Shown piece after piece: positions 54,608 through 64,000 of a stretch of DNA of 64,000 nucleotides. The translations under genes were made by a program, and so were the position numbers. The notes below the pieces were generated by a model. The model was not told where the DNA came from. It saw only the letters and a program-made list of their open reading frames with translations, and did no database searches. Position 1 is the first letter of the stretch, and each line of letters begins with the position of its first letter. Location: positions 111,175 through 175,174 of the forward strand of contig NZ_CACVCH010000013.1 of assembly GCF_902729425.1 (NCBI RefSeq). Direction: 5' to 3'. This DNA comes from Magnetospirillum sp. SS-4. Lineage in GTDB: Bacteria; Pseudomonadota; Alphaproteobacteria; Rhodospirillales; Magnetospirillaceae.

Positions 54608-54630
54608 GCCGGCGGCGACGGGCCGCCGGC
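54608..54630 (-). other. Intercistronic stem-loop between dnaK and dnaJ
   Basis: A perfect nine-base-pair GC stem (54608-54616 with 54622-54630) and a five-base loop lie in the 64-base dnaK-dnaJ gap. There is no strong T tract after it on the reverse strand. It may lower dnaJ relative to dnaK by partial termination or mark an mRNA processing and stability site; this is inference. Confidence 0.6.
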
Positions 54631-54650
54631 GCCCGGATCAACAAACAGGC

Positions 54651-56573
<1,923 letters not shown>

Positions 56574-56679
56574 GTCGTCCTCTTTCCTGTTCGGCGGGTC
56601 CCGGCGGCCCTGATGGCTTCAGCAGCCGCCCGACCCCCTTGGCGTTGTCACCGGAAGCGGCGGTTCCGCTCCCACCGGC

Positions 56680-56710
56680 CTTATATAGGGCGTGGGTGGG
56701 AACACGCAAC
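56680..56710 (-). promoter_or_regulatory. RpoH (sigma-32)-type heat-shock promoter for dnaK
   Basis: On the reverse strand, GTTG (56707-56710) is followed after exactly 17 bases by CCTATATAAG (56680-56689). The alphaproteobacterial RpoH consensus as I recall it is CTTG-N17/18-CYTATNTNNG, so the -10 side matches fully and the -35 side differs at one base. Transcription would start near 56672, leaving a 5' leader of about 100 bases. The rest of the 220-base gap up to 56793 shows no gene. Confidence 0.75.
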
Positions 56711-56793
56711 TGCCGGATACGCGACGCGGACGCGACCATGGGCCGGAAGGGACGAGACCCCGCCCGCGACGAAGCGTCCATCTTCCTGATCGG

Positions 56794-57246
56794 CTAGCGT
56801 TCCCGGCGGAGAGTCCAGCGAATCCGCTGGCCGGCACGGCTGGTGGCATAGCCGTAGATGCGCCCGTCCTCGGTCCGCACGCCGTCGAAGGCGAAGGCGG
56901 TTCCGTCACCCTCGCCGGCGACCAGACGCAAGGTGCAGGCGCTGACCGCCTGGACCGTTCCGTCGATGCGGGCGCCGTCCTTCCACCCCAGGGCGGCGTT
57001 GATGTCGGGTTTCTGCTCCAGCGTCCAGGCCAACCCGCCCGCCTCGCGCCGGATGTTCCAGCGGCCATAGGGCATCACCCAGCGCCCCACCAGCCAGTCG
57101 CCGGAATCGGGCAGGACGGCATCGCACAGCGGTTCCGGCAACGGGTCGGGCGGGGGGGCCTTGGGGCCTTGGGGCAGGTCCTGGGCCAAGACAGGTACGG
57201 CCAGCAGCGACAGCATGGCGGCGAGAACGGGGCGCAAGCGGGTCAT
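56794..57246 (-). CDS. Small exported hypothetical protein
   Basis: 150 residues with a clear signal peptide (Arg, then a hydrophobic run LAAMLSLLAVPVLA, cleavage likely after AQA-type LAQ near residue 22). A Pro-rich segment and a mature beta-rich domain with two Cys residues follow, which could pair in the periplasm. No known family motif was recognised. It overlaps the small lipoprotein gene by four bases; the two form a short operon just upstream of dnaK in the same direction. Confidence 0.7.
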   Translation of the reverse strand: MTRLRPVLAAMLSLLAVPVLAQDLPQGPKAPPPDPLPEPLCDAVLPDSGDWLVGRWVMPYGRWNIRREAGGLAWTLEQKPDINAALGWKDGARIDGTVQAVSACTLRLVAGEGDGTAFAFDGVRTEDGRIYGYATSRAGQRIRWTLRRER

Positions 57247-57548
57247 TCCTTCGAACTGGCCTTGGCGTTGGCGCGGGAGGCCTGGACATAGCCGCGGTCG
57301 ATCATGCAGCCGGCCAGCACGGCGTCGAAGCGCTGCTTGGCCTTGTGGCGGTCGTAGTCGCGCAGCGGGCTGCCCTGGGAATCGTCCTCGCGCCAGCCGG
57401 AATCGCGGTCGGCCATCCGGCGGCAGGCGGAATAGTCGGCCCCCCAGCGGTCCTTGGGCAGGTCGGGATTGACCCAGGGCACCGCGCGGGCGGCGCAGCC
57501 GGCCAGCGACAGCATCAGAAGCAGGGAAAGGACGGCGGAACTCTTCAT
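57243..57548 (-). CDS. Small lipoprotein, hypothetical
   Basis: 101 residues with a lipoprotein signal: basic start, LLLMLSLAGC lipobox with lipidated Cys18, then a mature charged region with two more Cys residues. It would be anchored to a membrane facing the periplasm. No homology-based function is apparent to me. It is first in a two-gene operon with the exported protein at 56794. The 109-base gap to addB should carry its promoter. Confidence 0.7.
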   Translation of the reverse strand: MKSSAVLSLLLMLSLAGCAARAVPWVNPDLPKDRWGADYSACRRMADRDSGWREDDSQGSPLRDYDRHKAKQRFDAVLAGCMIDRGYVQASRANAKASSKE

Positions 57549-57657
57549 GCCGACATACCGCCACAGCCGGGCCGAATTGGCAAGGGATCGGGTCGATTGT
57601 GCCGGCCGGCCAGTCGCGATAGCATCGGATGCGCCCCAGGCACGAACGGACCGATCC

Positions 57658-60576
57658 TTGACCGTCTTCACCATTCCACCGGGCCTGCCCTTCGTCGACA
57701 CCCTGGCCGCCGCCCTGCTGGCCGAGGCCGGCGACGATCCGCTGGCCCTGGCGGCCATGGAGGTGCTGCTGCCGACGCGGCGCGCCTGCCGCGCCCTGTC
57801 GGACGCCTTCCTGCGCCTGTCGGGTGGGCGGCCGCTGCTGCTGCCGCGCCTGCGTCCGCTGGGCGACATGGACGAGGACGAACTGGACCTGGTGGCCGGC
57901 GACGATTCGCTGGACCTGGCCCCGGCCATCGCGCCGCTGGAACGCCGGCTGATCCTGACCCGGCTGATCCTGGCCATGGCGGCGGGCGAGGCCCACCCGC
58001 CATCGCCGGATCAGGCGGCGCGGCTGGCCGGTGAACTGGGGCGGCTGCTGGATGCGGTCAGGTCGGAACGGCTGGATTTCGCCCGGCTGGCGACGCTGGT
58101 TCCCGACGAACTGGCCGAGCATTGGCAACTGACCTTGACCTTCCTCGGGCTGCTGACCGAGGCGTGGCCCCGCATCCTGGCCGAGCGCGGCGTCCTGGAG
58201 GCCGAGGACCGCCTCGACAAGGTGATGGCCGCCCAGATCGAATCATGGCGGACAAGGCCACCCGAGCATCCGGTGATCGCCGCCGGCTCGACCGGTTCGC
58301 GCCCGGCCACCGCCGATCTGCTGGCGGCGGTGGCGGCCCTGCCCACCGGCCGGGTGGTGCTGCCCGGCCTGGATCGGGACATGGACGAGGCCGGCTGGAA
58401 CGGCCTCGACCCCGCCCACCCGCAATACGGCCTGAAGCTGCTGCTGGCCCGACTGGGAACGACGCGGGACGCGGTCCGGCCCCTGACGGACCGGCCCGAC
58501 CCGCGCCCCCGCCGCATCCGCCTGCTGGCCGAGGCCATGCGGCCGGCCGGCGCCTGCGAAAGCTGGCGCGACCTGACGCCGCTACCGCCGGAAACCCTGG
58601 AAGGGGTCACCCGGCTGGACGCCCCCGGCCCGCGCCAGGAAGCCGGCGCCATCGCCCTGATGCTGCGGGAAGCGCTGGAGGAGCCCGGCCGCACCGCCGC
58701 CCTGGTCACCCCCGACCGCGCCCTGGCCCGGCGGGTGGCGGCCGAACTGGAACGCTGGGGCATCCGCATCGACGATTCCGCCGGCCGGCCGCTGGGCCTG
58801 ACCGAGCCGGGCGCCTTCCTGAGGCTGGCGGTTCGCATGGTGGACGAGGACTTCGCCCCCCACGCCGTCCTGGCCTGCCTCAAGCATCCCCTGGCCGCCG
58901 CCGGACGCGACGCCGCCCAGTTCCGCGCCGCCATCCGCCGGCTGGAGGTGGAGATTCTGCGCGGCCCCCGTCCCGCCCCCGGCGTGGCCGGGCTGCTGGC
59001 CGCCACCCGCGACGGCCGGGCCGCCGCCCTGCTGGCCGACCTGGACGCGCTGGCGGCCGGGTTCGCCGGCCTGTTGCGGGCCGATCCGGCGCCGCTGACC
59101 GATCTGGCGCGCGCCCACATGGACTTCGCCGAACGGCTGGCCGCCGACGACCGCCTGCCCGGCCCGGCCCGGCTGTGGCGGGGCGAGGCCGGCGAGGCCG
59201 GCGCCCGCTTCGCCGCCGACCTGGCCGCCGCCGGCCCGGCGCTGGGATGCATTCCCGGAAACCGCTATCCGGCGCTGTTCGAGGAATTGCTGGCCGGACA
59301 GGTGGCGCGCTCGGCCTGGGACCACCACCCCCGCCTGCACATCTGGGGACCGCTGGAGGCCCGGTTGCAGCACGCCGACCTGCTGATCCTGGGCGGCCTG
59401 AACGAGGGGACCTGGCCGGCGGCGCCCGAACCCGATCCATGGATGAGCCGCCCCATGCGCGAGGCGTTCGGCCTGCCGGCGCACGAACGCCGCATCGGCC
59501 TCGCCGCCCACGATTTCGCCCAGGGTTTCGGCGCCCCCGCCGTGGTGCTCACCCGCTCGGTCCGGGTGGACGGCACGCCGACGGTGCCGTCGCGCTGGCT
59601 GATGCGGCTGGACGCGGTGATGAAGGCCACCGGCCTCCACTTCGCCGGAAACGCCCGCCGGTGGCTGGACTGGCACGACCTGCTCGACCGCCCCCGGACC
59701 TGGGCGCGACCGTCGCCGCCGGCGCCGCGCCCGCCGGTGGAGGCCCGGCCGCGCCGCCTGTCGGTCACCGAGGTCGAGACCTGGATGCGCGATCCCTACG
59801 CCATCTACGCCCGGCACGTCCTGGGGCTGAGGGCTCTGGACCCCATCGACGCCGACCCCGGCGCCGCCGAATACGGCAGCATGGTGCATCTGGCGCTGGA
59901 ACGCTTCGCCAAGGAATGGCCCGCCGCCCTGCCGGCCGACGCCGAGGCCCGGCTGATCGCCCTGGGCCGCGAGGCGTTCGCCGAGACCGTGGCCTCGCCG
60001 GCGCAATGGGCGTTCTGGTGGCCGCGCTTCCAGTCCATCGCCCGCTGGGTGGTGGCGATGGAGCGCGAGCGGCGGCCCGGCGTCAAGGCCATTCATGCCG
60101 AGAGTCGCGGCGCCCTGGAGATCGACGCCCCCGCCGGCCCGTTCACCCTGGTGGCCAAGGCCGACCGCATCGACGAGCTGCGCGACGGCGGTCTGGCCCT
60201 GATCGATTACAAGACCGGCCAGCCGCCCTCGGCCCGCGAGGTCGCCGCCGGCTATGCGCCGCAATTGCCGCTGGAGGCCGCCATCGCCCGCCATGGCGGC
60301 TTTGGCGGCATCGGGGCGGCCGAGGCATCGGAACTGCTGTACTGGCGGCTGAAGGGCGGCGAGGACGGTGGCGAGCAGCGTTCGGCCGGCGACGATCCGT
60401 TCCGCCTCGCCTCGGAGGCGCTGGAGGGGCTGAAGGCGCTGGTGGCGGTATTCGACGATCCCGCCACCCCCTATGGCGCCCGCCCCCACCCCGAGCACGC
60501 GCCGAAATATTCCGATTATCTCCACCTCGCCCGCCTGCGCGAATGGGCCAGCAGCGCCGAGGACGGCGAGGAATGA
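57658..60576 (+). CDS. addB: Double-strand break repair protein AddB
   Basis: 972 residues from a TTG at 57658, giving the N-terminus typical of alphaproteobacterial AddB (VFTIPPGLPFVDTLA). LPTRRACRALSDAF follows, and no classical Walker A is seen in the N-terminal part. The C-terminal nuclease domain has LIDYKTGQPP, the PD-(D/E)xK core, and its end reads PKYSDYLHLARLREW. AddB and AddA together resect DNA ends for recombination. No addA follows: after an ATGA overlap there are six codons and a stop, then the M48 gene converges. An ATG at 57547 is an alternative start. Confidence 0.85.
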   Translation: MTVFTIPPGLPFVDTLAAALLAEAGDDPLALAAMEVLLPTRRACRALSDAFLRLSGGRPLLLPRLRPLGDMDEDELDLVAGDDSLDLAPAIAPLERRLILTRLILAMAAGEAHPPSPDQAARLAGELGRLLDAVRSERLDFARLATLVPDELAEHWQLTLTFLGLLTEAWPRILAERGVLEAEDRLDKVMAAQIESWRTRPPEHPVIAAGSTGSRPATADLLAAVAALPTGRVVLPGLDRDMDEAGWNGLDPAHPQYGLKLLLARLGTTRDAVRPLTDRPDPRPRRIRLLAEAMRPAGACESWRDLTPLPPETLEGVTRLDAPGPRQEAGAIALMLREALEEPGRTAALVTPDRALARRVAAELERWGIRIDDSAGRPLGLTEPGAFLRLAVRMVDEDFAPHAVLACLKHPLAAAGRDAAQFRAAIRRLEVEILRGPRPAPGVAGLLAATRDGRAAALLADLDALAAGFAGLLRADPAPLTDLARAHMDFAERLAADDRLPGPARLWRGEAGEAGARFAADLAAAGPALGCIPGNRYPALFEELLAGQVARSAWDHHPRLHIWGPLEARLQHADLLILGGLNEGTWPAAPEPDPWMSRPMREAFGLPAHERRIGLAAHDFAQGFGAPAVVLTRSVRVDGTPTVPSRWLMRLDAVMKATGLHFAGNARRWLDWHDLLDRPRTWARPSPPAPRPPVEARPRRLSVTEVETWMRDPYAIYARHVLGLRALDPIDADPGAAEYGSMVHLALERFAKEWPAALPADAEARLIALGREAFAETVASPAQWAFWWPRFQSIARWVVAMERERRPGVKAIHAESRGALEIDAPAGPFTLVAKADRIDELRDGGLALIDYKTGQPPSAREVAAGYAPQLPLEAAIARHGGFGGIGAAEASELLYWRLKGGEDGGEQRSAGDDPFRLASEALEGLKALVAVFDDPATPYGARPHPEHAPKYSDYLHLARLREWASSAEDGEE

Positions 60577-62037
60577 TCACATCACCAGCTTGACCTTCCG
60601 GCCGGGGGCGGGCGCCTCGCCCTCGGCAAGGCCGTTCAGCACCCGGAACCGCTCCAGCCTGCGGTCGTCGTAGGCCATGCGCCCGGCCAGCGTCTCGACG
60701 GTGTCGCCGGCCTTGACGGTCACCACCTTGACGCGGAGCGGACGGATGTCGGTCCGTTCGTCCTTGGTCAGGCGGCGCAGGCTGTAGGTGGCGCGGCGCT
60801 GCCCCTCCACATGCCGGGCGGTAAGCTGCGGCGGCGTCAGGAACAGCATGCGATAGACCGCCTTGCCGTCCCTGACCGCCAGCAGGCGGGCGTCCATCGC
60901 CCCCTTCTTGGTATTCAGGCGGGTAAGGCCGGTGGCGGCGGGCATGCCGTTGATGGTGATGGCCTCGATGCCGGCCAACCGCACTCCCTTGGCCCATTGG
61001 CTTTGCAGATAGTTGGTCATGTCGCCGTGGGCCTCCGGCCCCATGTCGAACTGGATCGCCGATCCGTCGGAATGCTGGGCGGTGACCGCCTTGGCGCCAT
61101 TGACCAGCCGGTATCCCTCCGGCGCCTCGAACCGGATGCCGAGATCGCCATGGGAAAAGACGCGGCCGCGCACCACCCCTTCCGACGGATCGTCACCGTA
61201 CAGCAGGCCGTCGATCCGGGAAAGATAGAGATCGCGTCCGACCGCCCCCTGGTGGGAGCCGTCCTTGCCGGCCAGGGCGGCGGCCTCCTGGACCCGGTCG
61301 ATCAGGCGGGGATGGCTGGCGAACATGGAATGCTCGTCGATGACGTCCGGCAAACGCCCGGCCAGCAGGGCCTCCAGCCGCGCCTGATCGCGCAGCTTGC
61401 CGAGAAAGGTCGCCATGTAGCCGGGATGCCAGCCGCCCTTGTGCATGTAGCGGATGCCCAGGGTGTCGGCCTCGCTCTCCTGATCGCGGGAATAGCCCTG
61501 GACATAGGCCTGGGCGGCGATGCCGGCCAGGTCGCCGACGCCGCTGACGCCGGTGAAGATGCTGACCGCCGCCCCCAGCACTCCGGACGCGACGTTGGCG
61601 GCCACCGCCTGGCTGTGGCGCTGGGCGGTGTGACGGCCGGTGACGTGGCCGATCTCGTGGCCGATCACGCCGGCCAGCTCGGCCTCGTCGTCGGCCAGCG
61701 CCATCAGGCCGCGGGTGACGTAGATGTAGCCGCCCGGCAGGGCCATGGCGTTGACGACAGGGCTGTTGAGGACGGTGAAGCGGTACTTGGCCTTGGGGGT
61801 CTCCGACTGCGCCACCAGCCGCTGGCCGAGGCCGGCGACATAGGCCTGGATTCCGGGATCATTGTAGGCGCCGCCGAACTGGCCGAGAATCTCGGGATGG
61901 GCTTCGGCCCCGATCTCGGCCTCCTCCTCCTCCGACATGATGTTGAAGTTGGACTGGCCGGTGCCGGGCGCCACCTGGCACGACGACAGCAGCGACACGG
62001 ACAGCATGGCGGCGGCGAGAGCGGAGGGACGGCGCAT
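60577..62037 (-). CDS. M48-family metalloprotease lipoprotein with C-terminal LysM-like domain
   Basis: 486 residues from the ATG at 62037, with a lipoprotein signal (LLSSC, Cys20). The zinc motif HEIGH is at residues 127-131 and the third-ligand region is QESEADTLG. A C-terminal VTVKAGDTVETLAGRM stretch resembles a LysM peptidoglycan-binding domain. It resembles BepA/YfgC-like periplasmic proteases in envelope quality control. GAGG lies before the ATG. The gene ends directly against the addB stop, with no gap. Confidence 0.85.
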   Translation of the reverse strand: MRRPSALAAAMLSVSLLSSCQVAPGTGQSNFNIMSEEEEAEIGAEAHPEILGQFGGAYNDPGIQAYVAGLGQRLVAQSETPKAKYRFTVLNSPVVNAMALPGGYIYVTRGLMALADDEAELAGVIGHEIGHVTGRHTAQRHSQAVAANVASGVLGAAVSIFTGVSGVGDLAGIAAQAYVQGYSRDQESEADTLGIRYMHKGGWHPGYMATFLGKLRDQARLEALLAGRLPDVIDEHSMFASHPRLIDRVQEAAALAGKDGSHQGAVGRDLYLSRIDGLLYGDDPSEGVVRGRVFSHGDLGIRFEAPEGYRLVNGAKAVTAQHSDGSAIQFDMGPEAHGDMTNYLQSQWAKGVRLAGIEAITINGMPAATGLTRLNTKKGAMDARLLAVRDGKAVYRMLFLTPPQLTARHVEGQRRATYSLRRLTKDERTDIRPLRVKVVTVKAGDTVETLAGRMAYDDRRLERFRVLNGLAEGEAPAPGRKVKLVM

Positions 62038-62147
62038 GGTGACCTCGGAACAAAAGCCCTGCGTACGATGATGATAGGATGTTCGCATCGGGGGGCAAGG
62101 GGAGTTATACCAGACTCCCACGGCAACTTCAGGCACCCCGTCCCGCC

Positions 62148-62945
62148 ATGACCGACGGCCCATCCTCCCGGCCCCCCGCATCCGGCCCCCGCTGCTGCGA
62201 GACGGTCGGCGCCACCATGATCGGGCATTTCGCCACCCGGCTGGAGGTGGAGGCCGGCAAGGCCGGCGGCTCGCTCACCGCCGCCCGCATCCGCGCCCTG
62301 GCCCGGCACTTCGTCGAGACCGAGCAGGCCCGCTTCCACGCCTATTACCAGCGCGCCTGGGACGAATGCACCATCCGGCGCGAAACCGTCCTGCTGGAGA
62401 ACTCGCGCCGGATGCCGTTCGACCGGGTGCTGATGCGCCGCTTCGCCCACCTGTTTCCGCCGCGCACCGGCGACGATGGCGGCGAGGGCGTGCTGTCGCG
62501 CCGCATCATCCCCGGCTTCACCCTCGCCATCCACAAGATGATCGGCCCCACCTTGCAGCGGCAATGCCACGATAAGTGCGAGGCGATCATGGAACGCCAC
62601 GCCCTGGACCGGGGCGGCTGGAACTGGGATGCCATCCACGGCGACCCCGAAACCAGGGCGGTGGTCAACGACGTGCTGGTGGTGGTGGCCCACTATTTCT
62701 CCAGCTTCCAGCGGCGGCGCGACTGGTTCATGGACATGGTCAACGGCCAGTTGACCCCGGTGCGGCGCGGTGCCTCGGACGAACATTTCCGGCTGGGGGA
62801 AAGCGGCTTCTCGGCGTTGATGCGCGCCCTGTTCGCCGACCTGGAGGCCTCGTTGCGCCGGGACCCCGGCGGCGTCCGCGCCCGCTGGGGCGCCGATGCC
62901 GTCGACGCGCTGGAGCTTTTCCTCCGCCGCCTGGACGGAGTCTGA
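62148..62945 (+). CDS. Hypothetical protein, unrecognised
   Basis: 265 residues, soluble, rich in Arg, Phe, Trp and His; predicted mainly helical. No known motif was recognised. Several paired aromatic/basic stretches (HAYYQRAWDECTIRRE, MDMVNGQLTPVRRG) look structural. The start at 62148 is chosen because it begins a normal-looking protein 110 bases from the divergent metalloprotease; longer frames overlap the promoter region. It is five bases before the RatA-type gene and probably co-transcribed with it. Confidence 0.6.
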   Translation: MTDGPSSRPPASGPRCCETVGATMIGHFATRLEVEAGKAGGSLTAARIRALARHFVETEQARFHAYYQRAWDECTIRRETVLLENSRRMPFDRVLMRRFAHLFPPRTGDDGGEGVLSRRIIPGFTLAIHKMIGPTLQRQCHDKCEAIMERHALDRGGWNWDAIHGDPETRAVVNDVLVVVAHYFSSFQRRRDWFMDMVNGQLTPVRRGASDEHFRLGESGFSALMRALFADLEASLRRDPGGVRARWGADAVDALELFLRRLDGV

Positions 62946-62950
62946 GCCAG

Positions 62951-63400
62951 ATGTCCGCATCGGCCCTCGCCGGCGGCTGGGTGGTGGACTTTCCCCACCA
63001 CGACCAGACGCAGCTGTTCGCCCTGGCGGCGGACGTGGAATCCTATCCCCGCTTCATCCCCTGGTGCCGGCTGGCCCGCATCCGCCGTCGCGACGGCAAC
63101 CTGCTGGAGGTGGACAACCTGTTCGGAGCCGGACCGGTTCAGGCCCGTTTCCGCTCGGCCGCCGAATTCGATCCGCCGCACCGGCTCGACATCACCTCGC
63201 GGGATGGGCCGTTCCGGCATTTTCGCCTGACCTGGGTGTTCGAGACCATCGAAACCGGCGGCTGCCGGGTGCGGGCCGATTACCGGATGGAGCTGCGCTC
63301 CGGCCTGCTGCATTCGCTGGCCCGGCTGTCGCTGCCCGAGATGGAGCGCCGGGTGGTGCAGAATTTCAAGGACCGCGTCCGGGCGGCATGCGGACGCTGA
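62951..63400 (+). CDS. RatA/COQ10-type START-domain protein
   Basis: 149 residues with the short START-like fold of the RatA/COQ10 group: LFALAADVESYPRFIPWC near the N-terminus, FRHFRLTWVFE in the middle and PEMERRVVQNFKDRVRA at the end. Members bind ubiquinone or its precursors (COQ10-like), or were described as the RatA toxin of E. coli. In alphaproteobacteria the quinone-binding role is the more usual reading. It follows the unknown gene by five bases. Confidence 0.85.
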   Translation: MSASALAGGWVVDFPHHDQTQLFALAADVESYPRFIPWCRLARIRRRDGNLLEVDNLFGAGPVQARFRSAAEFDPPHRLDITSRDGPFRHFRLTWVFETIETGGCRVRADYRMELRSGLLHSLARLSLPEMERRVVQNFKDRVRAACGR

Positions 63401-63406
63401 CGCGGC

Positions 63407-63664
63407 CTATCCGCGAAGCCGTTCCAGTTGCTCGCGAATCTCGTCGAGGCGAAGCACGATGGCGACGATGCCCAGTTCCTCCTCGACGCGGCCGCGTTCG
63501 GCCATCAGGTCCTGGCGGGCGGCGCCGTCGGCGGTCTGCCAGCGGACATTCATTCCCTCCTCGTATTCGGCGAAGGTATGAAGCGCGTCGTCCAGCTGGG
63601 CGTCCAGCCGCTTGCGTTCCTCGGTCAGAGCCTCGATCAAGGCCGTACTGTCTTCAGCGGACAT
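63407..63664 (-). CDS. Small coiled-coil hypothetical protein
   Basis: 85 residues, highly charged and heptad-rich (EERKRLDAQLDDALHTF, ERGRVEEELGIV, RLDEIREQLERLRG), so probably an all-helical coiled coil. No enzymatic motif is present. It ends only six bases from the converging RatA-type gene and lies ten bases downstream of another small reverse gene, likely its operon partner. Function unknown. Confidence 0.55.
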   Translation of the reverse strand: MSAEDSTALIEALTEERKRLDAQLDDALHTFAEYEEGMNVRWQTADGAARQDLMAERGRVEEELGIVAIVLRLDEIREQLERLRG

Positions 63665-63674
63665 GGGCTCCCCA

Positions 63675-63881
63675 TCAGGCGGCAAGCCGCGCCTTGACGT
63701 CGATCCTGTCGATTTCGGCGCGGGCGGCGGCATCCTCGGTCCCGGTCACCGCCGCCAGCAGCATGGCGGCGGCGGTCAATCCCTCGGCATGGGCGACGGC
63801 CTCGGAATGGCCCCCGCCCCTGGCATCCTGATAGGTCTCGTCATAGGCGGTCAACACCATTTCGAGAGTCGCGGCATCCAT
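63675..63881 (-). CDS. Small hypothetical protein
   Basis: 68 residues, mostly helical and Ala-rich, with an acidic N-terminal half (LEMVLTAYDETYQDARGG). No family recognised. An AGGA lies eight bases before the ATG at 63881, supporting this start over a longer frame. It is transcribed toward the coiled-coil gene. Its own promoter should lie in the last 119 bases of the window. Confidence 0.55.
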   Translation of the reverse strand: MDAATLEMVLTAYDETYQDARGGGHSEAVAHAEGLTAAAMLLAAVTGTEDAAARAEIDRIDVKARLAA

Positions 63882-64000
63882 GACATCCTCCCACCCCGTC
63901 CGAGGCCCACACCCTTCCGAAGGGGGGTGCCGTCCTGGTCGATGGTATGTCGTCGGGAGTCCGCGCCACAATCAAATAATTGGGATCGTCAACAATATGA
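63882..64000. other. Terminal intergenic stretch
   Basis: 119 bases at the right edge without a convincing gene. A short G/C hairpin (CCCTTC-C-GAAGGG, around 63912-63924) and an A/T-rich end (CAAATAATTGGGATCG, then a TGA at the last bases) are visible. Promoters for the small reverse genes probably lie here; the window edge cuts off the rest. Confidence 0.3.

Noticed and set aside
58122..60593. 823-codon forward frame overlapping addB
   Set aside because: Arg/Pro/Gly-rich shadow in a second frame of a real gene; no motifs. Only its last six codons are of interest, as a possible addA remnant.

Overview
The window is GC-rich, gene-dense DNA that looks alphaproteobacterial. The best fit is a Rhodospirillales/Magnetospirillum-like organism. 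This rests on the trpB-trpA-accD-folC order, an alphaproteobacterial AddB, an alphaproteobacterial-type heat-shock promoter before dnaK, a hemerythrin-domain protein, and strong opposite-strand shadow frames typical of high GC. The assignment is an inference; no rRNA or other taxonomic marker is present. No tRNA, rRNA, CRISPR array or transposase was seen.

Bases 1 to about 46974 form one large surface-glycan locus (O-antigen, capsule or protein glycosylation), made of four blocks in alternating orientation. Block A (1-11059, +) holds the end of a radical SAM/SPASM protein, an ABC flippase, a methyltransferase, a reductase-type SDR, two tandem SGNH-hydrolase-like proteins, a GT-C-like membrane protein, a WbuC-type cupin, a UDP-galactopyranose-mutase-like flavoprotein and a class III aminotransferase. 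Block B (11114-15026, -) holds an SDR, a GNAT acetyltransferase, a 2-hydroxyacid dehydrogenase, a HAD phosphatase and a KdsB-like cytidylyltransferase. Block C (15211-32922, +) starts with an SDR, a two-subunit TPP enzyme and two radical SAM enzymes. A heptose section follows (GMD-like dehydratase, RmlC-like epimerase, HddC-GmhB fusion, HddA), then methyltransferases, a polyprenol-type GT2, an O-antigen ligase/polymerase, a YfhO-like membrane protein and an acyltransferase. Block D (32911-46974, -) holds a methyltransferase, several SDRs, a split transketolase, two kinase-type genes, a HAD protein, a nucleotidyltransferase-PfkB fusion, a GT-B-like protein, a second KdsB-like cytidylyltransferase, a GT2-dehydrogenase fusion and a second 2-hydroxyacid dehydrogenase. 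Many genes overlap by 1-8 bases at start and stop, implying long translationally coupled operons that build several unusual activated sugars and then assemble, export and decorate a glycan.

From 47120 the window is core genome: trpB, trpA, accD, folC, a hemerythrin-domain protein, dnaJ and dnaK (reverse), two small envelope proteins, addB, an M48 lipoprotein metalloprotease, an unknown protein, a RatA/COQ10-type protein and two small reverse-strand genes. The trpA-accD junction is interrupted by a 437-bp module: a GxxExxY-family gene with a nuclease-like core, bracketed by inverted arrays of three decamers, with its start codon inside one array. I regard this module, the GT2-dehydrogenase fusion and the TPP/radical-SAM operon as the most novel parts of the window.
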